In this document: in pieces, positions 52,454 through 61,487 of the stretch
How positions within the stretch are numbered: the first letter of the stretch is position 1
Layout: each line of letters opens with the position of its first letter
DNA from: Bacillota bacterium
GTDB lineage: Bacteria > Bacillota > Clostridia > Christensenellales > Aristaeellaceae
Assembly: GCA_023411395.1 (NCBI GenBank)
Contig: JAEYOV010000079.1
Location: forward strand, 1-64,000
Reading direction: 5' to 3'
Length of the DNA stretch: 64,000 nucleotides
Notes under the pieces: generated by a model
Databases searched by the model: none
The model's input: the letters and a program-made list of their open reading frames with translations, nothing else
Told to the model about the DNA's origin: nothing
Translations under genes and position numbers: made by a program

Positions 52454-53036
52454 TCACTATTTTTCTCAATCTCCCGAAAGCGCCCACCGGCCGGGTGCAT
52501 GCCAAACGGTCTACAAGGGCCATCCCTTGACCTTTGAAACGGACGCCGGCGTCTTCTCCCGGGATGGGATCGACAAGGGCACGGCGCTTTTGCTTCAGGC
52601 GCTGCCGCCCCTTTCGGGGAACGTATTGGACCTGGGCTGCGGCTGGGGCGCTGTGGGGATATCGGTTGCCAAGGCATACCCCGGTGTACGGGCAACCCTT
52701 GCGGACATCAACAGCCGGGCGGTGGAGCTGAGCCAAAAAAATGCGCGGCGCAATGGCGTTTCGGTGAAGGTGCTTGAAAGCGACGGCTTTTCGGCGCTTG
52801 GCGAGGAAAAGTTCTCTTTCATTTTGACCAATCCCCCGATCCGGGCCGGCAAGCAGGTGATTTATGACCTGTTTGCAAAAAGCGCCGGCCATCTCCTTCC
52901 CGGCGGGTCGTTGTATCTTGTCATCCGCAAGCAGCAGGGCGCGCCTTCTGCCCTCGCTTATTTGAACACCGTCTTTGTAAGGACGCAGGTAGTGGAAAAG
53001 GGCGGCGGCTTCTGGGTGATACGTGCGGATAATTAA
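52446..53036 (+). CDS. RsmC-like class I SAM methyltransferase
   Basis: 196 residues. Motif I is NVLDLGCGWGAVGISVAKAYP, and the N-P-P-x motif is ILTNPPIRAGKQVIYDLF, as in RsmC-type enzymes that make m2G in 16S rRNA. It is shorter than RsmC (about 340) because the N-terminal non-catalytic half is missing, as in Gram-positive homologues. It is translationally coupled to the pseudouridine synthase gene. Confidence 0.88.
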   Translation: MPDHYFSQSPESAHRPGACQTVYKGHPLTFETDAGVFSRDGIDKGTALLLQALPPLSGNVLDLGCGWGAVGISVAKAYPGVRATLADINSRAVELSQKNARRNGVSVKVLESDGFSALGEEKFSFILTNPPIRAGKQVIYDLFAKSAGHLLPGGSLYLVIRKQQGAPSALAYLNTVFVRTQVVEKGGGFWVIRADN

Positions 53037-53056
53037 TACTCAAAGGAGGCCTCTAT

Positions 53057-54244
53057 TTGGATTTCTCGTTTGACTATTTTGACCGGGGCATCGACAGATC
53101 CGGCACCCGCAGCGAAAAATGGGACATCGCCCTGGGGGAAGGCGCTGCGGCGGACCTGTTGCCCATGTGGGTGGCGGACATGGATTTTGAAAGCCCGCCG
53201 GCGGTGCGGCAGGCGATACTCCATCGGGCCGCCCACGGCACATACGGCTATACGGAAACGGCGGAGGATGACGATACTGCGGTGCTTGGATTTTGGCGCC
53301 GCCGCCACGGCCTGTCCCTTGACAAGGATCAGATGCTGATGCTGCCCTGCGTGGTCTCGGGTTTGAAAGCCTGCTTACAGGCTTTCACCCAGCCTGGCGA
53401 CGGTGTGATCATCCAGCCCCCGGTGTACGGGCCTTTCTTTTCCGCCATTGCTGCCAACGGCCGCACCGTTGTGGAAAATGCCCTGGTACAGGACGAATGG
53501 GGCCATTGGCATATGAATTTGGCCCAATTGGAGGAACAATTGGCGGCCGGGGCGAAAATGATGCTTCTGTGCAGTCCCCACAATCCGGTTTCCAGGGTTT
53601 GGACCAGGGAAGAATTGCAGGCGCTGTTTACCGTGCTCCACAAGTATCACACGTACCTTGTGTGCGACGAGATACATGCCGACTTTGCTTTCGCGCCTCA
53701 CGCGTTCGTGCCCGCCCTGTCCCTGACGGGGGATAATCCCAACGCCAAGGTAGTGACGCTGGCGGCGGCCAGCAAGACGTTCAACCTGGCGGGCCTTCAG
53801 CAGGCGGTGCTGTTCACCAGGCATGGCCAAATGCGGGAAAAGATCGAAAAGACGCTGTATGCCTGCGGCGTCAAAAGCGGCAACATCTTCGCCCTGGAGG
53901 CTACCCGGGCCGCCTATGAAACCGGGGACAAATGGCTGGACGGATTGATCGCGTATCTGGACGCGGGCAGGCATCTTTTGGAACGGGAGCTTTGGCAAAA
54001 GCTGCCCCGCGTTAAGCTTTCCCCGGTGGAAGGCACGTATCTGGCCTGGCTGGATATGCTTGATTACGGCCTTTCCAACCGGGAAATCAGGGACCGTACC
54101 CGACGGACCGGGCTGATGCTGACGGACGGCGCCTTTTTTGGGAAAGAAGCCGGGGAGGGCTTCATGCGCCTGAACTTTGGCTGTCCCCACAGGAATATTA
54201 CGGAAGCGGTGGCCCGTTTGAAGCGGGCATTGGAAGGAGAATGA
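53057..54244 (+). CDS. MalY/PatB family PLP-dependent aminotransferase/C-S lyase
   Basis: 395 residues, fold type I. It has LLPMWVADMDFESPPAVRQA (PatB/MalY start), SPHNPVSRVWTREEL, VCDEIHADF, and the PLP lysine K240 in AAASKTFNLAG. Family members act as cystathionine beta-lyases or aminotransferases. The start is TTG 53057 with AAGGAGG six nt upstream. It overlaps the peptidase gene at 54241 by 4 bases, in the same operon. Confidence 0.92.
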   Translation: MDFSFDYFDRGIDRSGTRSEKWDIALGEGAAADLLPMWVADMDFESPPAVRQAILHRAAHGTYGYTETAEDDDTAVLGFWRRRHGLSLDKDQMLMLPCVVSGLKACLQAFTQPGDGVIIQPPVYGPFFSAIAANGRTVVENALVQDEWGHWHMNLAQLEEQLAAGAKMMLLCSPHNPVSRVWTREELQALFTVLHKYHTYLVCDEIHADFAFAPHAFVPALSLTGDNPNAKVVTLAAASKTFNLAGLQQAVLFTRHGQMREKIEKTLYACGVKSGNIFALEATRAAYETGDKWLDGLIAYLDAGRHLLERELWQKLPRVKLSPVEGTYLAWLDMLDYGLSNREIRDRTRRTGLMLTDGAFFGKEAGEGFMRLNFGCPHRNITEAVARLKRALEGE

Positions 54245-55623
54245 ACATGGATTACACGAAACTGGATCAAACCGTAGAATCGCTTCGGGAACCTCTGATA
54301 AAAACGCTTCAAAAATGGATTCGCATTGAAAGCGTCAAAGGGGAACCCGCTCCCCATGCGCCCTTTGGGCAGGACGTGCGCAAGATGCTGGATGCGGCCC
54401 TTGCCGACTGCAGGGAACTGGGATTTGAGGTGCGGGATATAGACGGTTATGCAGGGGACGCTCAAATGGGCCAGGGGGAGGATGTGCTGGGCATACTGGC
54501 GCATTTGGATATCGTGCCTGCCGGGGACGGCTGGAAAACGGATCCCTTTGGCGGGGACCTCATCGGCGGGCGTATTTATGGCCGCGGCACAAACGATGAC
54601 AAGGGCCCGGCGGTGGCGGCGCTGTACGCTATGAAGGCGGTGCAGCTGGCCGGCATTCCGCTGAAGAAAAGGGTGCGGCTGATTCTGGGCTGCGATGAGG
54701 AATCCGGCATGGAGGATATGAAATACTACGAAAAGCATGCTGATATGCCCCGCATGGGATTCAGCCCCGATGCCTGCTTCCCCGTGATCAATACGGAAAA
54801 AGGCCTGTATCATTTGAAGCTTCGCGGCCCCGCTGCCAGGGATGGCCTGAAGGTTAAGCGCATAGAGGCCGGGCAGCGGCCCAATGTGATTCCGGGCCTG
54901 GCCGAGGCCTATGTGGCGGGCGATGCGGAAACAGTGCGGAAAGTGACATCCTTCTCGCAAACAGCCGGATATCCCGTGACGGCGGAATGCTGTGAGGACG
55001 GCCAGGTGAAAATCACCGCCCAGGGTGTGGCCGGCCATGCCGCCATGCCGGAAATGGCGAAAAATGCCATCGGGCGCCTGCTCAAAACGCTGGAGTATCT
55101 GGGCGTTCAGGGGCCGCTGCTCCGCCTTGCCCAAGCCATCGGCCTGGAATACGACGGTACATCCCTGAACATCGCCGTCAGCGACAAGCTCTCCGGCGCG
55201 CTGACGCTGAACCTGGGTATCCTCCATGCGGATGAAGAGGGTGTGGAGGCTACCATCGATATCCGTTATCCCGTGATGGCAAGTCCCGAGGCGATTTTGA
55301 CGGCCATTTCCTCCGCCGTTCATCCCGCCGGGTTCACCGTTTCCGAATCCGCTTTCAAGCAGCCCCATCATGTGCCGGAAAGCAGCGCCCTGGTGCAATC
55401 GCTCTTGGATGCTTATCATGAGGTCACCGGGCTCCCCCGCGAGGCTATCGCCATCGGCGGCGGCACCTATGCCCGCTGCCTCAAGGAGGGTGTGGCCTTC
55501 GGCTCCCTCTTCCCCGATGAGGAGGAGCTGGCCCACCAGGCCGGGGAATATATGAACATCGACAGCCTGATGAAGAACGTTCAAATCTTCGCCAGGGCTA
55601 TCGTAAAGCTGGCGGGGGCGTGA
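54241..55623 (+). CDS. PepV-like M20 dipeptidase
   Basis: 460 residues. Metal and catalytic motifs are LAHLDIVPAGDGW, RGTNDDKGPAVAAL, LGCDEESGMEDMKYYEKH and a late HAAMPEMAKNAI lid-domain block. It is a zinc-dependent dipeptidase splitting peptides with hydrophobic or D-type residues in the cytoplasm. ATG 54241 overlaps the aminotransferase stop; 54247 is a possible inner start. It ends the operon. Confidence 0.92.
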   Translation: MNMDYTKLDQTVESLREPLIKTLQKWIRIESVKGEPAPHAPFGQDVRKMLDAALADCRELGFEVRDIDGYAGDAQMGQGEDVLGILAHLDIVPAGDGWKTDPFGGDLIGGRIYGRGTNDDKGPAVAALYAMKAVQLAGIPLKKRVRLILGCDEESGMEDMKYYEKHADMPRMGFSPDACFPVINTEKGLYHLKLRGPAARDGLKVKRIEAGQRPNVIPGLAEAYVAGDAETVRKVTSFSQTAGYPVTAECCEDGQVKITAQGVAGHAAMPEMAKNAIGRLLKTLEYLGVQGPLLRLAQAIGLEYDGTSLNIAVSDKLSGALTLNLGILHADEEGVEATIDIRYPVMASPEAILTAISSAVHPAGFTVSESAFKQPHHVPESSALVQSLLDAYHEVTGLPREAIAIGGGTYARCLKEGVAFGSLFPDEEELAHQAGEYMNIDSLMKNVQIFARAIVKLAGA

Positions 55624-55642
55624 CAGCCTTTACAAAAATGCG

Positions 55643-55671
55643 TTGCGTGTTTTCGGGATGTTCATTATAAT
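55643..55671 (+). promoter_or_regulatory. Promoter of the DUF5711-cvpA unit
   Basis: TTGCGT (55643-55648), 17-bp spacer, TATAAT (55666-55671), 110 bp before the ATG at 55781. Confidence 0.6.
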
Positions 55672-55780
55672 GAGAAAACCGGGAAAATGGCGGGGCCTTT
55701 TCCCGAAGGTGCCCGGCATGAAAACGGGATCTTACATCGTTGCATAGGGGTAGGCATCCCGCCGCCCGAAGGAGTCTATC

Positions 55781-56899
55781 ATGCAAAGACGGCAGCAGGA
55801 TAATACCAGAAACAAACGGTGGCTGGCTCTTATTGCCATGCTTCTGGCCGTCGTTTTGATCGTTTTGGTCATCGGCGCCATCCGCCGTCTGGGCCGGCCC
55901 TCCGAATCATCCGCTGCCCGCCTGCCCTGCCTGGCCGGGCAAAATGTGACACCCTTCGGGGAACACGTGCTGTACTATGACGGTGTGTCCATTTTTTGCG
56001 TTACCGTGACGGGAGCTCCCCGCTGGTCCTTCTCTATTGGCGCGGGCGCCAGCTTTTCTGCCAGTGACAAGGCTGTTGTTGCTTGGGCGGGAAGCCAATT
56101 GTACATATTGGATCAAAACGGGCGTCCCACCTACAACGACAACCTGGGCCAGCAAGTGCAGTTTGCCCGCGTCGGACAAAAGTTTGCCGCTGCCGTGATC
56201 GGGGAGGATACACAGCCCAGACTGCTGATCAGCGACCTGAACGGCGCCCCTGCGGACGAGGAGGCGGACGCTTTTTCCGGCCGCACGATGCTGGATGTGG
56301 GCTTTTACGGTGAAGACGGGCAGTATATTTGGACGCTGGCCATCGATGTGTTCGGCACGGTGGCCAATACGGTGCTCAATACCTTTGAGGTGGGTCAGAT
56401 GAACACCGGGGAGATCTCCCTGGGCGAACCCATTCCCTACAAGGTACTGTACGACAGCCAGAAGCTGAAGGTGATGAGCACACGGCAGCTTCGCACCTTC
56501 GATTACCGCGGCAAGGAGGATACGCCTGCGGCCATCCTGGTGTACGGCTGGAATCTGATCGCCAGTGAAACGCCGCAAAAGGGCGACACCATGATGCTTC
56601 TGGCTCCACGCGCCCAGACCACCAGCCAGTATACCATCAGGGAAATCCGGCTTTTGAGCGGCGCTACCGACAGGCGCTACACGCTGCCCTCGGCTTGCGT
56701 GGGGGCGGCCATTTTCAATAAAACCGTGTATGCCTTTTCTTCGGATTATATCTACCGCACCGACATAGGCGCCCAGCGGTTTTCCGCGCTGAACCGGCCG
56801 CAAAACATGGAAGTTCCTACGGATTTTCTGGGCATGACGGCGGGAGGCCGGGCCATTATTGCCTGCGGGGATACGGTATATGCTGTTGCCGTGCCTTAA
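55781..56899 (+). CDS. DUF5711 family membrane-anchored protein
   Basis: 372 residues: cytoplasmic N-terminus, one transmembrane helix (about 14-36), then an extracellular region with beta-propeller-like repeats (YYDGVSIFCVTVTGAPRWSF, LYILDQNGRPTY, LLISDLNG). DUF5711 proteins occur in Clostridia beside CvpA. The function is unknown; a surface-exposed scaffold or sensor is possible. The gene has GAAGGAG upstream and lies 33 nt before cvpA. Confidence 0.82.
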   Translation: MQRRQQDNTRNKRWLALIAMLLAVVLIVLVIGAIRRLGRPSESSAARLPCLAGQNVTPFGEHVLYYDGVSIFCVTVTGAPRWSFSIGAGASFSASDKAVVAWAGSQLYILDQNGRPTYNDNLGQQVQFARVGQKFAAAVIGEDTQPRLLISDLNGAPADEEADAFSGRTMLDVGFYGEDGQYIWTLAIDVFGTVANTVLNTFEVGQMNTGEISLGEPIPYKVLYDSQKLKVMSTRQLRTFDYRGKEDTPAAILVYGWNLIASETPQKGDTMMLLAPRAQTTSQYTIREIRLLSGATDRRYTLPSACVGAAIFNKTVYAFSSDYIYRTDIGAQRFSALNRPQNMEVPTDFLGMTAGGRAIIACGDTVYAVAVP

Positions 56900-56932
56900 G
56901 GCGGGCAGGGAGAGGCGGAAGGAGGATACCCG

Positions 56933-57640
56933 ATGAACGTGGTGGATTATGCCATTCTGGCAATCATCGCCCTGAGCATTCTGTGGGGCTTTTACCGGGG
57001 CTTCATCCAGTCGGTGCTCAGCATGGGCGCAGTGCTCCTGGCGCTGGTGGGTTCTTTTTTGATTTATCCGCAGATCGCCAACATGATTCAAAACAACCAG
57101 GACCTGGCCCGGTCGCTGATCCACTATTCGGACGCCTCCTCGAGGCTGGGAAACCTGGAATTGTCCGTGGCTCAGGTGGGCACGCTGACGCAAAGCGCCA
57201 TCAGCACCATCATGCAAAACATTCAACTGCCTGCGCCGATCGATACGATTTTGCAATATAACCTTCAGAACCAGGTGTTTGCCGGGGCGGGCATCCAAAC
57301 TGTTGCCGAATATGTGAACCAGACCATTGTGGCAGTATCCATCAACATCCTGTGCTTTTTCCTTTGCTTCCTGGTGCTGTATCTTTTGATGTCCATCCTC
57401 ATCAACATGCTGCGGTGCGTATTCCGCTTCCCGCTGCTCAAGCAGCTGGACTGGCTGGCAGGCGGCGTTTTCGGCGCGCTGCGGGGCGTGGTTTTATGCT
57501 ACGCGCTGTTTGCCCTGATACCCCTGGCGATGACCGTGGTACCCTTCGAGCAGTTCAACGAACTCGTGGAGCAAAGCACGCTGGCGAATATTTTCAACAA
57601 TGGCGACCTCATCATGTCCATCATCAACAGAAGATTTTAG
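56933..57640 (+). CDS. CvpA family membrane protein
   Basis: 235 residues with four transmembrane segments. It has VVDYAILAIIALSILWGFYRGFIQSVLS (CvpA start) and a C-terminal WLAGGVFGALRGVVLCYALF block. CvpA proteins link colicin V production to membrane and envelope functions; the exact role is unsettled. GGAGG precedes the start at 56933. Ends before the shared terminator. Confidence 0.9.
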   Translation: MNVVDYAILAIIALSILWGFYRGFIQSVLSMGAVLLALVGSFLIYPQIANMIQNNQDLARSLIHYSDASSRLGNLELSVAQVGTLTQSAISTIMQNIQLPAPIDTILQYNLQNQVFAGAGIQTVAEYVNQTIVAVSINILCFFLCFLVLYLLMSILINMLRCVFRFPLLKQLDWLAGGVFGALRGVVLCYALFALIPLAMTVVPFEQFNELVEQSTLANIFNNGDLIMSIINRRF

Positions 57641-57652
57641 GGTAAATATTGA

Positions 57653-57690
57653 AACCGCCCTGCCGCGCAAAGCACTGGCAGGGCGGTTTT
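57653..57690. terminator. Bidirectional terminator
   Basis: AACCGCCCTGCC (57653-57664) and GGCAGGGCGGTT (57677-57688) form a perfect 12-bp stem followed by TTTT on the plus strand. It separates cvpA from the convergent ABC exporter operon. Confidence 0.9.
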
Positions 57691-57700
57691 TTGATACTCG

Positions 57701-58492
57701 CTAATACTGCTGTTTCCTTACAAACAAGCGGAAGGAGGCGATGAGGATCAAAAGGTTGTATGCCGTGCCGACGGCAACGTACAGGCCGTAGCTCAAATTG
57801 GCGGAGGAACTGAGAGGATACAGCACCTGCAGGAGTCCCTTGGCCGCCCAGAAGTTGGGAAAGATCCCCAGCGCGTATTGCAGCCCGCCCGAGAAGGCGG
57901 GCATCAAAAGCAGGATAGGTACCAGCGCCACGATTCCGGCGCCCTTGATCCAGGCAAAGCCCTCCACCTTGTTCTTGGCGAAGGCGGCCTGGGTCAGCGA
58001 CAGGGCGGGGGCAAACAGCGACGAGGACAGGGAGAAGGTGATTATATGCCAGGTTCCGATCTTGTCAAACAATGGAGCGCCGCCGACTTTGTAGGCGTCA
58101 CCCGCCAGCCATTTGGTGCCAAGCAGTACAAGAAGACAGGAAAACACCGTGAGCAAGTAAATATAGGTGAGCTTGAACCTTAAATACCCGGAGAGCCCAA
58201 GCGGCGTAGCCGCGATGGTATGAAGCGTGTGCTCATCCTTGTGGTCCAGAAGAAGGAAGGTGGACATGGCCCCCACAAAGAAATCGCCAATGGTGAGAAA
58301 GATGACGATGGCCATCGGCAGCGCCGTTTGCAGGGCCACCGCCTCAAAAAAACCGGCGGAACGCAATACCCGCGGGAAAACGAAGGCCGACAGGAACAGC
58401 AAAAGCAGCGGGAAAAAGCACATGAACAGGTTGATGGGGTCCCGCAAAATGGTCCTTGACTCATACCGGAACAAAAACAGATACTTGCGCAC
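57701..58492 (-). CDS. ABC-2 type exporter permease, second subunit
   Basis: 263 residues, six transmembrane helices. The start MRKYLFLFRYESRTILRDPINLFMCFFPLL is typical of ABC-2 membrane proteins. It is annotated in some genomes as a fluoroquinolone exporter permease, but substrate cannot be inferred. It is the last gene of the TetR-controlled operon, 4 nt after its partner permease. Confidence 0.82.
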   Translation of the reverse strand: MRKYLFLFRYESRTILRDPINLFMCFFPLLLLFLSAFVFPRVLRSAGFFEAVALQTALPMAIVIFLTIGDFFVGAMSTFLLLDHKDEHTLHTIAATPLGLSGYLRFKLTYIYLLTVFSCLLVLLGTKWLAGDAYKVGGAPLFDKIGTWHIITFSLSSSLFAPALSLTQAAFAKNKVEGFAWIKGAGIVALVPILLLMPAFSGGLQYALGIFPNFWAAKGLLQVLYPLSSSANLSYGLYVAVGTAYNLLILIASFRLFVRKQQY

Positions 58493-58496
58493 AGTT

Positions 58497-59216
58497 TCAC
58501 CCCCTTACCGCATGGCGCTTGAAGCCGGGATACACATGCCATAGCATAAGAACAGCGGTCAGTACCGCCAGGTAACCATAGGACGCCAGCAGTTTCAGCA
58601 CATCCCCGGCCCCGGCAAAGGCAGCATTGATTTGCGTCTGGGCGGCATGGGAAGGCGAGATCAGAAGCAGCCAATCGTAGCTTGCAGGGATGACCTTCAG
58701 GATCATCAGGATGCTGGGCACGGCAAAGATCACAATATACAGGAACAGGATGCCAAGCATGGAGGAAAAATCCCGGCTCCACAGGGATAGGGAATAGCCT
58801 ATCACCGCGTGGGCAGCGCCGGATACGATCACCGCCAGCAGCAGCAGGCCGTAATTCAGCGTGACGCCATGAATGAAATACAGCGCAGCGCTGGTGACCA
58901 CCGCCGATTCAAGGCTCAAGGCAAGGGAAGCCATGATTTTGGATGCGGCGATTTGCCCGATGGAGACCGGCATCACCAGCATGGATTTGACCGTGCCTTC
59001 CTGCCGTTCCAGGTGGTGGGATGCGCCAACCAGCAGGATGGACATCATCACCACGTCCGTGAACAATAAAAGCGGCGCGATGGACTGCGCTTCCGTCTTG
59101 GATACAAGCAGGAAGGCGATGATCCACAAAACGGAGGTGGCCAGGCTGACGGGAAGGATCTTGTAGCTCACCATCCGCCGCATCTCGCCCAGAAAAAGCT
59201 TTCTTATCGTTTTCAT
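58497..59216 (-). CDS. ABC-2 type exporter permease, first subunit
   Basis: 239 residues, six transmembrane helices with LGEMRRMVSYKILPVSLATS at the start and a central ASHHLERQEGTVKSMLVMPVS cytoplasmic loop. It pairs with the permease at 57701. Its ATG overlaps the ATPase stop by 4 bases, indicating coupled translation. Confidence 0.82.
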   Translation of the reverse strand: MKTIRKLFLGEMRRMVSYKILPVSLATSVLWIIAFLLVSKTEAQSIAPLLLFTDVVMMSILLVGASHHLERQEGTVKSMLVMPVSIGQIAASKIMASLALSLESAVVTSAALYFIHGVTLNYGLLLLAVIVSGAAHAVIGYSLSLWSRDFSSMLGILFLYIVIFAVPSILMILKVIPASYDWLLLISPSHAAQTQINAAFAGAGDVLKLLASYGYLAVLTAVLMLWHVYPGFKRHAVRG

Positions 59217-60073
59217 TGGACCTTGACTCCTGTCACGCGGATGAAGATATCCTCCATGGACGTCTCCCCGCTGTGGATCGTTTCGATTTCCTTGCTTTTG
59301 AGGAGCTTCAGGAAATCTTCATTGCCGCCCACCCCGTCCATTAAGAAGACGGCGCTTTGCGTCGTGCCGTTTTCCTTATATTCCACCTTCAGCTCCCGGC
59401 TGCCGTATTTGAGCTTCAGGTCCCTGGGGGTGGAGAGTTCCTTCAGTTCGCCTCCCACGCAGAAGGCCACCCGGTCGCAAAGCTGCTCCACGTCGTTCAT
59501 GAGGTGGGTGGTTAAAAACACCGTGCCGCCCCGCTTTTTGAATTCCAGTATGATTTCCTTGAGGATATGGGCGTTGCGCGGGTCCAGGCCGTTGGTCACT
59601 TCGTCCAGAAACAGCACCCGGGGGCTGTTGAGCATGGCACGCACGAAATTCAAACGCACCTTCATTCCCTTGGAATATTCCCCCACACGCACGTCCCGGT
59701 CTTCCCACAGGCCCACCCGTTCCATCAGGTCTTTCACGTCGGCTGTTTTTTTGTAAAAGCCGGAGAAGAAGCGTAGGTTTTCCATGGCGGTCATTTTTGA
59801 AAAATGCACCGGCATCTCAAACCCCACGCCGATTTCCTCGTAGAAGGATTTGCCAAGGTGTTTGAGGTCCTTTCCGAAATATGCGATCTTGCCCTGGTAA
59901 TTCTCCAGCAGCTTGATGAGCAGCTTTTGCGTGGTGGATTTGCCCGCCCCCGAAGGGCCGAGCAAGCCGAAGATTTCCCCTTCCTCCACCGTGAAGCTCA
60001 TGCTTTTGATCGCTTCCTGCCTGGCTTTGGGGTAGCTGTATCTCAGTGTATCGATGGTGAAAGCACTGGTCAT
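59213..60073 (-). CDS. ABC exporter ATP-binding protein
   Basis: 286 residues. Walker A is LLGPSGAGKSTTQKLL, signature EYSKGMKVRLNFVRAML (SKGM variant of LSGGQ), Walker B VLFLDEVTNGLD, H-loop TTHLMNDVEQLCD. It is of the export type (CcmA/DrrA-like). It overlaps the TetR gene stop by 4 bases. Together with two permeases it forms an efflux pump under TetR control. Confidence 0.93.
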   Translation of the reverse strand: MTSAFTIDTLRYSYPKARQEAIKSMSFTVEEGEIFGLLGPSGAGKSTTQKLLIKLLENYQGKIAYFGKDLKHLGKSFYEEIGVGFEMPVHFSKMTAMENLRFFSGFYKKTADVKDLMERVGLWEDRDVRVGEYSKGMKVRLNFVRAMLNSPRVLFLDEVTNGLDPRNAHILKEIILEFKKRGGTVFLTTHLMNDVEQLCDRVAFCVGGELKELSTPRDLKLKYGSRELKVEYKENGTTQSAVFLMDGVGGNEDFLKLLKSKEIETIHSGETSMEDIFIRVTGVKVQ

Positions 60074-60711
60074 GTTTTAATCTCCTTATGTCCCGTAAGG
60101 CCGCTTTTCATCATGTCCAGCACCAGCTCCAGATGGTGGAACATGTCCTCGGGATTACGGGAATCGGTCAGTCTGTGCATGTTGGTAAACAGCAGATTCA
60201 ATATTTTTTTTATAAATGCCTCGGAGAACCGGCTGTCAATCTGCCCGGACCGGATGGCGGTCTCAACGAGGCCGCCAAAGCCCTGGCCGAAGTCGTAGTG
60301 AAAGTATGGGAGCAGCTTGCTGATCCAGTCGGGGCCTTCTGACAGCAAGCGGTTGGACAGGTGGTAAAGCCGCTCATCCAGAAACATGAAGGCCATGGTT
60401 TCCCGGGCAAGCGCCTTGACGGTCTCAAAAAAGTCGGCAGTATTCAGGGCCTTTGCCATCAGGGGCGTAAAAAACGTTATCTTTTTCTGTCCAAAGATAT
60501 CCATCAAAGCCAGATACAAGCCGAATTTGTCCCCAAAGTGGTGATATAAGCTCCCTTTGCTCATTTGTGCCTTGCGTATCAGGTCGTTGAGGGAGGCTTC
60601 CTCAAAGCTTTTTTGGGAAAATTCGTCCACCGCCGCGTCGTACAGCTGCGGAAACCGCTTGAGCGGATTGTTTTCCCCCATCAAGCTGTGGTAATCGGGT
60701 TTCCTGTTCAT
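60070..60711 (-). CDS. TetR-family transcriptional regulator
   Basis: 213 residues. The helix-turn-helix is EASLNDLIRKAQMSKGSLYHHFGDKFGLYL (about 37-66). The C-terminal ligand domain is divergent. It is the second gene of the operon it controls, after a 41-residue peptide gene; the operon promoter bears a double palindrome that suits TetR binding. Binding of a toxic compound would lift repression of the exporter. Confidence 0.92.
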   Translation of the reverse strand: MNRKPDYHSLMGENNPLKRFPQLYDAAVDEFSQKSFEEASLNDLIRKAQMSKGSLYHHFGDKFGLYLALMDIFGQKKITFFTPLMAKALNTADFFETVKALARETMAFMFLDERLYHLSNRLLSEGPDWISKLLPYFHYDFGQGFGGLVETAIRSGQIDSRFSEAFIKKILNLLFTNMHRLTDSRNPEDMFHHLELVLDMMKSGLTGHKEIKT

Positions 60712-60721
60712 CTGAAAAGCC

Positions 60722-60847
60722 TCAATCCTCGTCCGTAAACTTTTTCTTTTCCGCTTTGCGCTGCGCCATTTTCTTGAACACGGAAATCTTCAAAGCCCCC
60801 AGTATCACAACGCCTATACCGATCAGTACCCAAATCCACCATGCCAT
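60722..60847 (-). CDS. 41-residue single-span membrane peptide, operon leader
   Basis: Sequence starts MAWWIWVLIGIGVVILGALK (one hydrophobic helix) and ends in a basic-acidic tail (MAQRKAEKKKFTDED). ATG 60847 has AAAGGAG eight nt upstream, directly after the promoter and operators, and the gene ends 10 nt before TetR. The helix followed by a charged tail is typical for small membrane peptides that assist or regulate transporters. The role is unknown. It is below the size most gene finders report. Confidence 0.75.
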   Translation of the reverse strand: MAWWIWVLIGIGVVILGALKISVFKKMAQRKAEKKKFTDED

Positions 60848-60872
60848 ATGCCTGACTCCTTTCTGTCAAACT

Positions 60873-60902
60873 TAGACCATACAGTCTAAACCGTACGGTC
60901 TA
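60873..60902. promoter_or_regulatory. Tandem TetR operator
   Basis: Two 16-bp palindromes share their edge: TAGACCATACAGTCTA (60873-60888) and TAAACCGTACGGTCTA (60887-60902). Centre spacing is 14 bp, which suits two TetR dimers. They lie immediately downstream of the promoter and would block the start of transcription. Confidence 0.8.
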
Positions 60903-60931
60903 ATTATAGCCGCCGGCTGATTCGCTGTCAA
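60903..60931 (-). promoter_or_regulatory. Consensus promoter of the TetR-ABC exporter operon
   Basis: On the minus strand TTGACA (60931-60926), exact 17-bp spacer, TATAAT (60908-60903). Both boxes are perfect consensus, so the operon should be very active once TetR leaves the operator at 60873-60902. Confidence 0.88.
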
Positions 60932-60997
60932 GTAGTATCAGTTTGTTTTTGCCATGCAAACCTTTCACAGGTATTTTTTAATTCCAGAGTCCTGCCG

Positions 60998-61026
60998 TTG
61001 TACTTGCGGTACGTATCTGCTATAAT
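60998..61026 (+). promoter_or_regulatory. Promoter of the mrnC-thyX-rlmB-sigH cluster
   Basis: TTGTAC (60998-61003), 17-bp spacer, TATAAT (61021-61026), 31 bp before the proposed Mini-III start. It is divergent from the exporter promoter, 67 bp away. Confidence 0.7.
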
Positions 61027-61056
61027 GAAGCCACCTATGCGCAGGAGGTGAAGGAT

Positions 61057-61464
61057 TTGCTGGAGGCGCTTGAAAACGCCATGGGGCGGGAGGCTTTGCA
61101 GTTCAGCCCGCTGCAGTTGGCGTATATCGGCGACACCGTTTGGGACCTGATGGTGCGCACCGGCCTTCTCCATACGGGGAAGAATCTTCACAACATGCAT
61201 TGTGCCGCCGTTGCGAAGGTGAACGCGAAGGCCCAGGCCCAGGCGCTTTCCCGCCTGGCCGGCAAGCTCACGGGGGAAGAGGCGGATATGGTGCGCAGGG
61301 GCCGCAACGCCCATCCCCGGCACGGCGCGCCCCGTAACCAGGACCCGGCGGCTTACAGCCAGGCCACGGGGCTGGAAACGCTGATCGGATACCTGTATCT
61401 TACAGGGCGGCATGACAGGCTTGCCGAGCTGTACCGTCTGGCCCAAGAGGAGGCCATTTCCTAA
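61057..61464 (+). CDS. mrnC: Mini-ribonuclease III
   Basis: 135 residues, only an RNase III catalytic domain without dsRNA-binding domain, as expected. It has LQLAYIGDTVWDLMVRTGLL with the conserved acidic GD-x-x-x-D site, and HVNAKAQAQAL-like KVNAKAQAQALSRL. Mini-III matures the ends of 23S rRNA. GTG 61048 is too close to AGGAGG; TTG 61057 is 8 nt downstream and fits better. It leads the cluster with thyX, rlmB and sigH; the gene order mrnC-rlmB-sigH is the known Firmicutes order, here with thyX inserted. Confidence 0.88.
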   Translation: MLEALENAMGREALQFSPLQLAYIGDTVWDLMVRTGLLHTGKNLHNMHCAAVAKVNAKAQAQALSRLAGKLTGEEADMVRRGRNAHPRHGAPRNQDPAAYSQATGLETLIGYLYLTGRHDRLAELYRLAQEEAIS

Positions 61465-61487
61465 AGAAGCCGTCAAGGAGGATTTTC

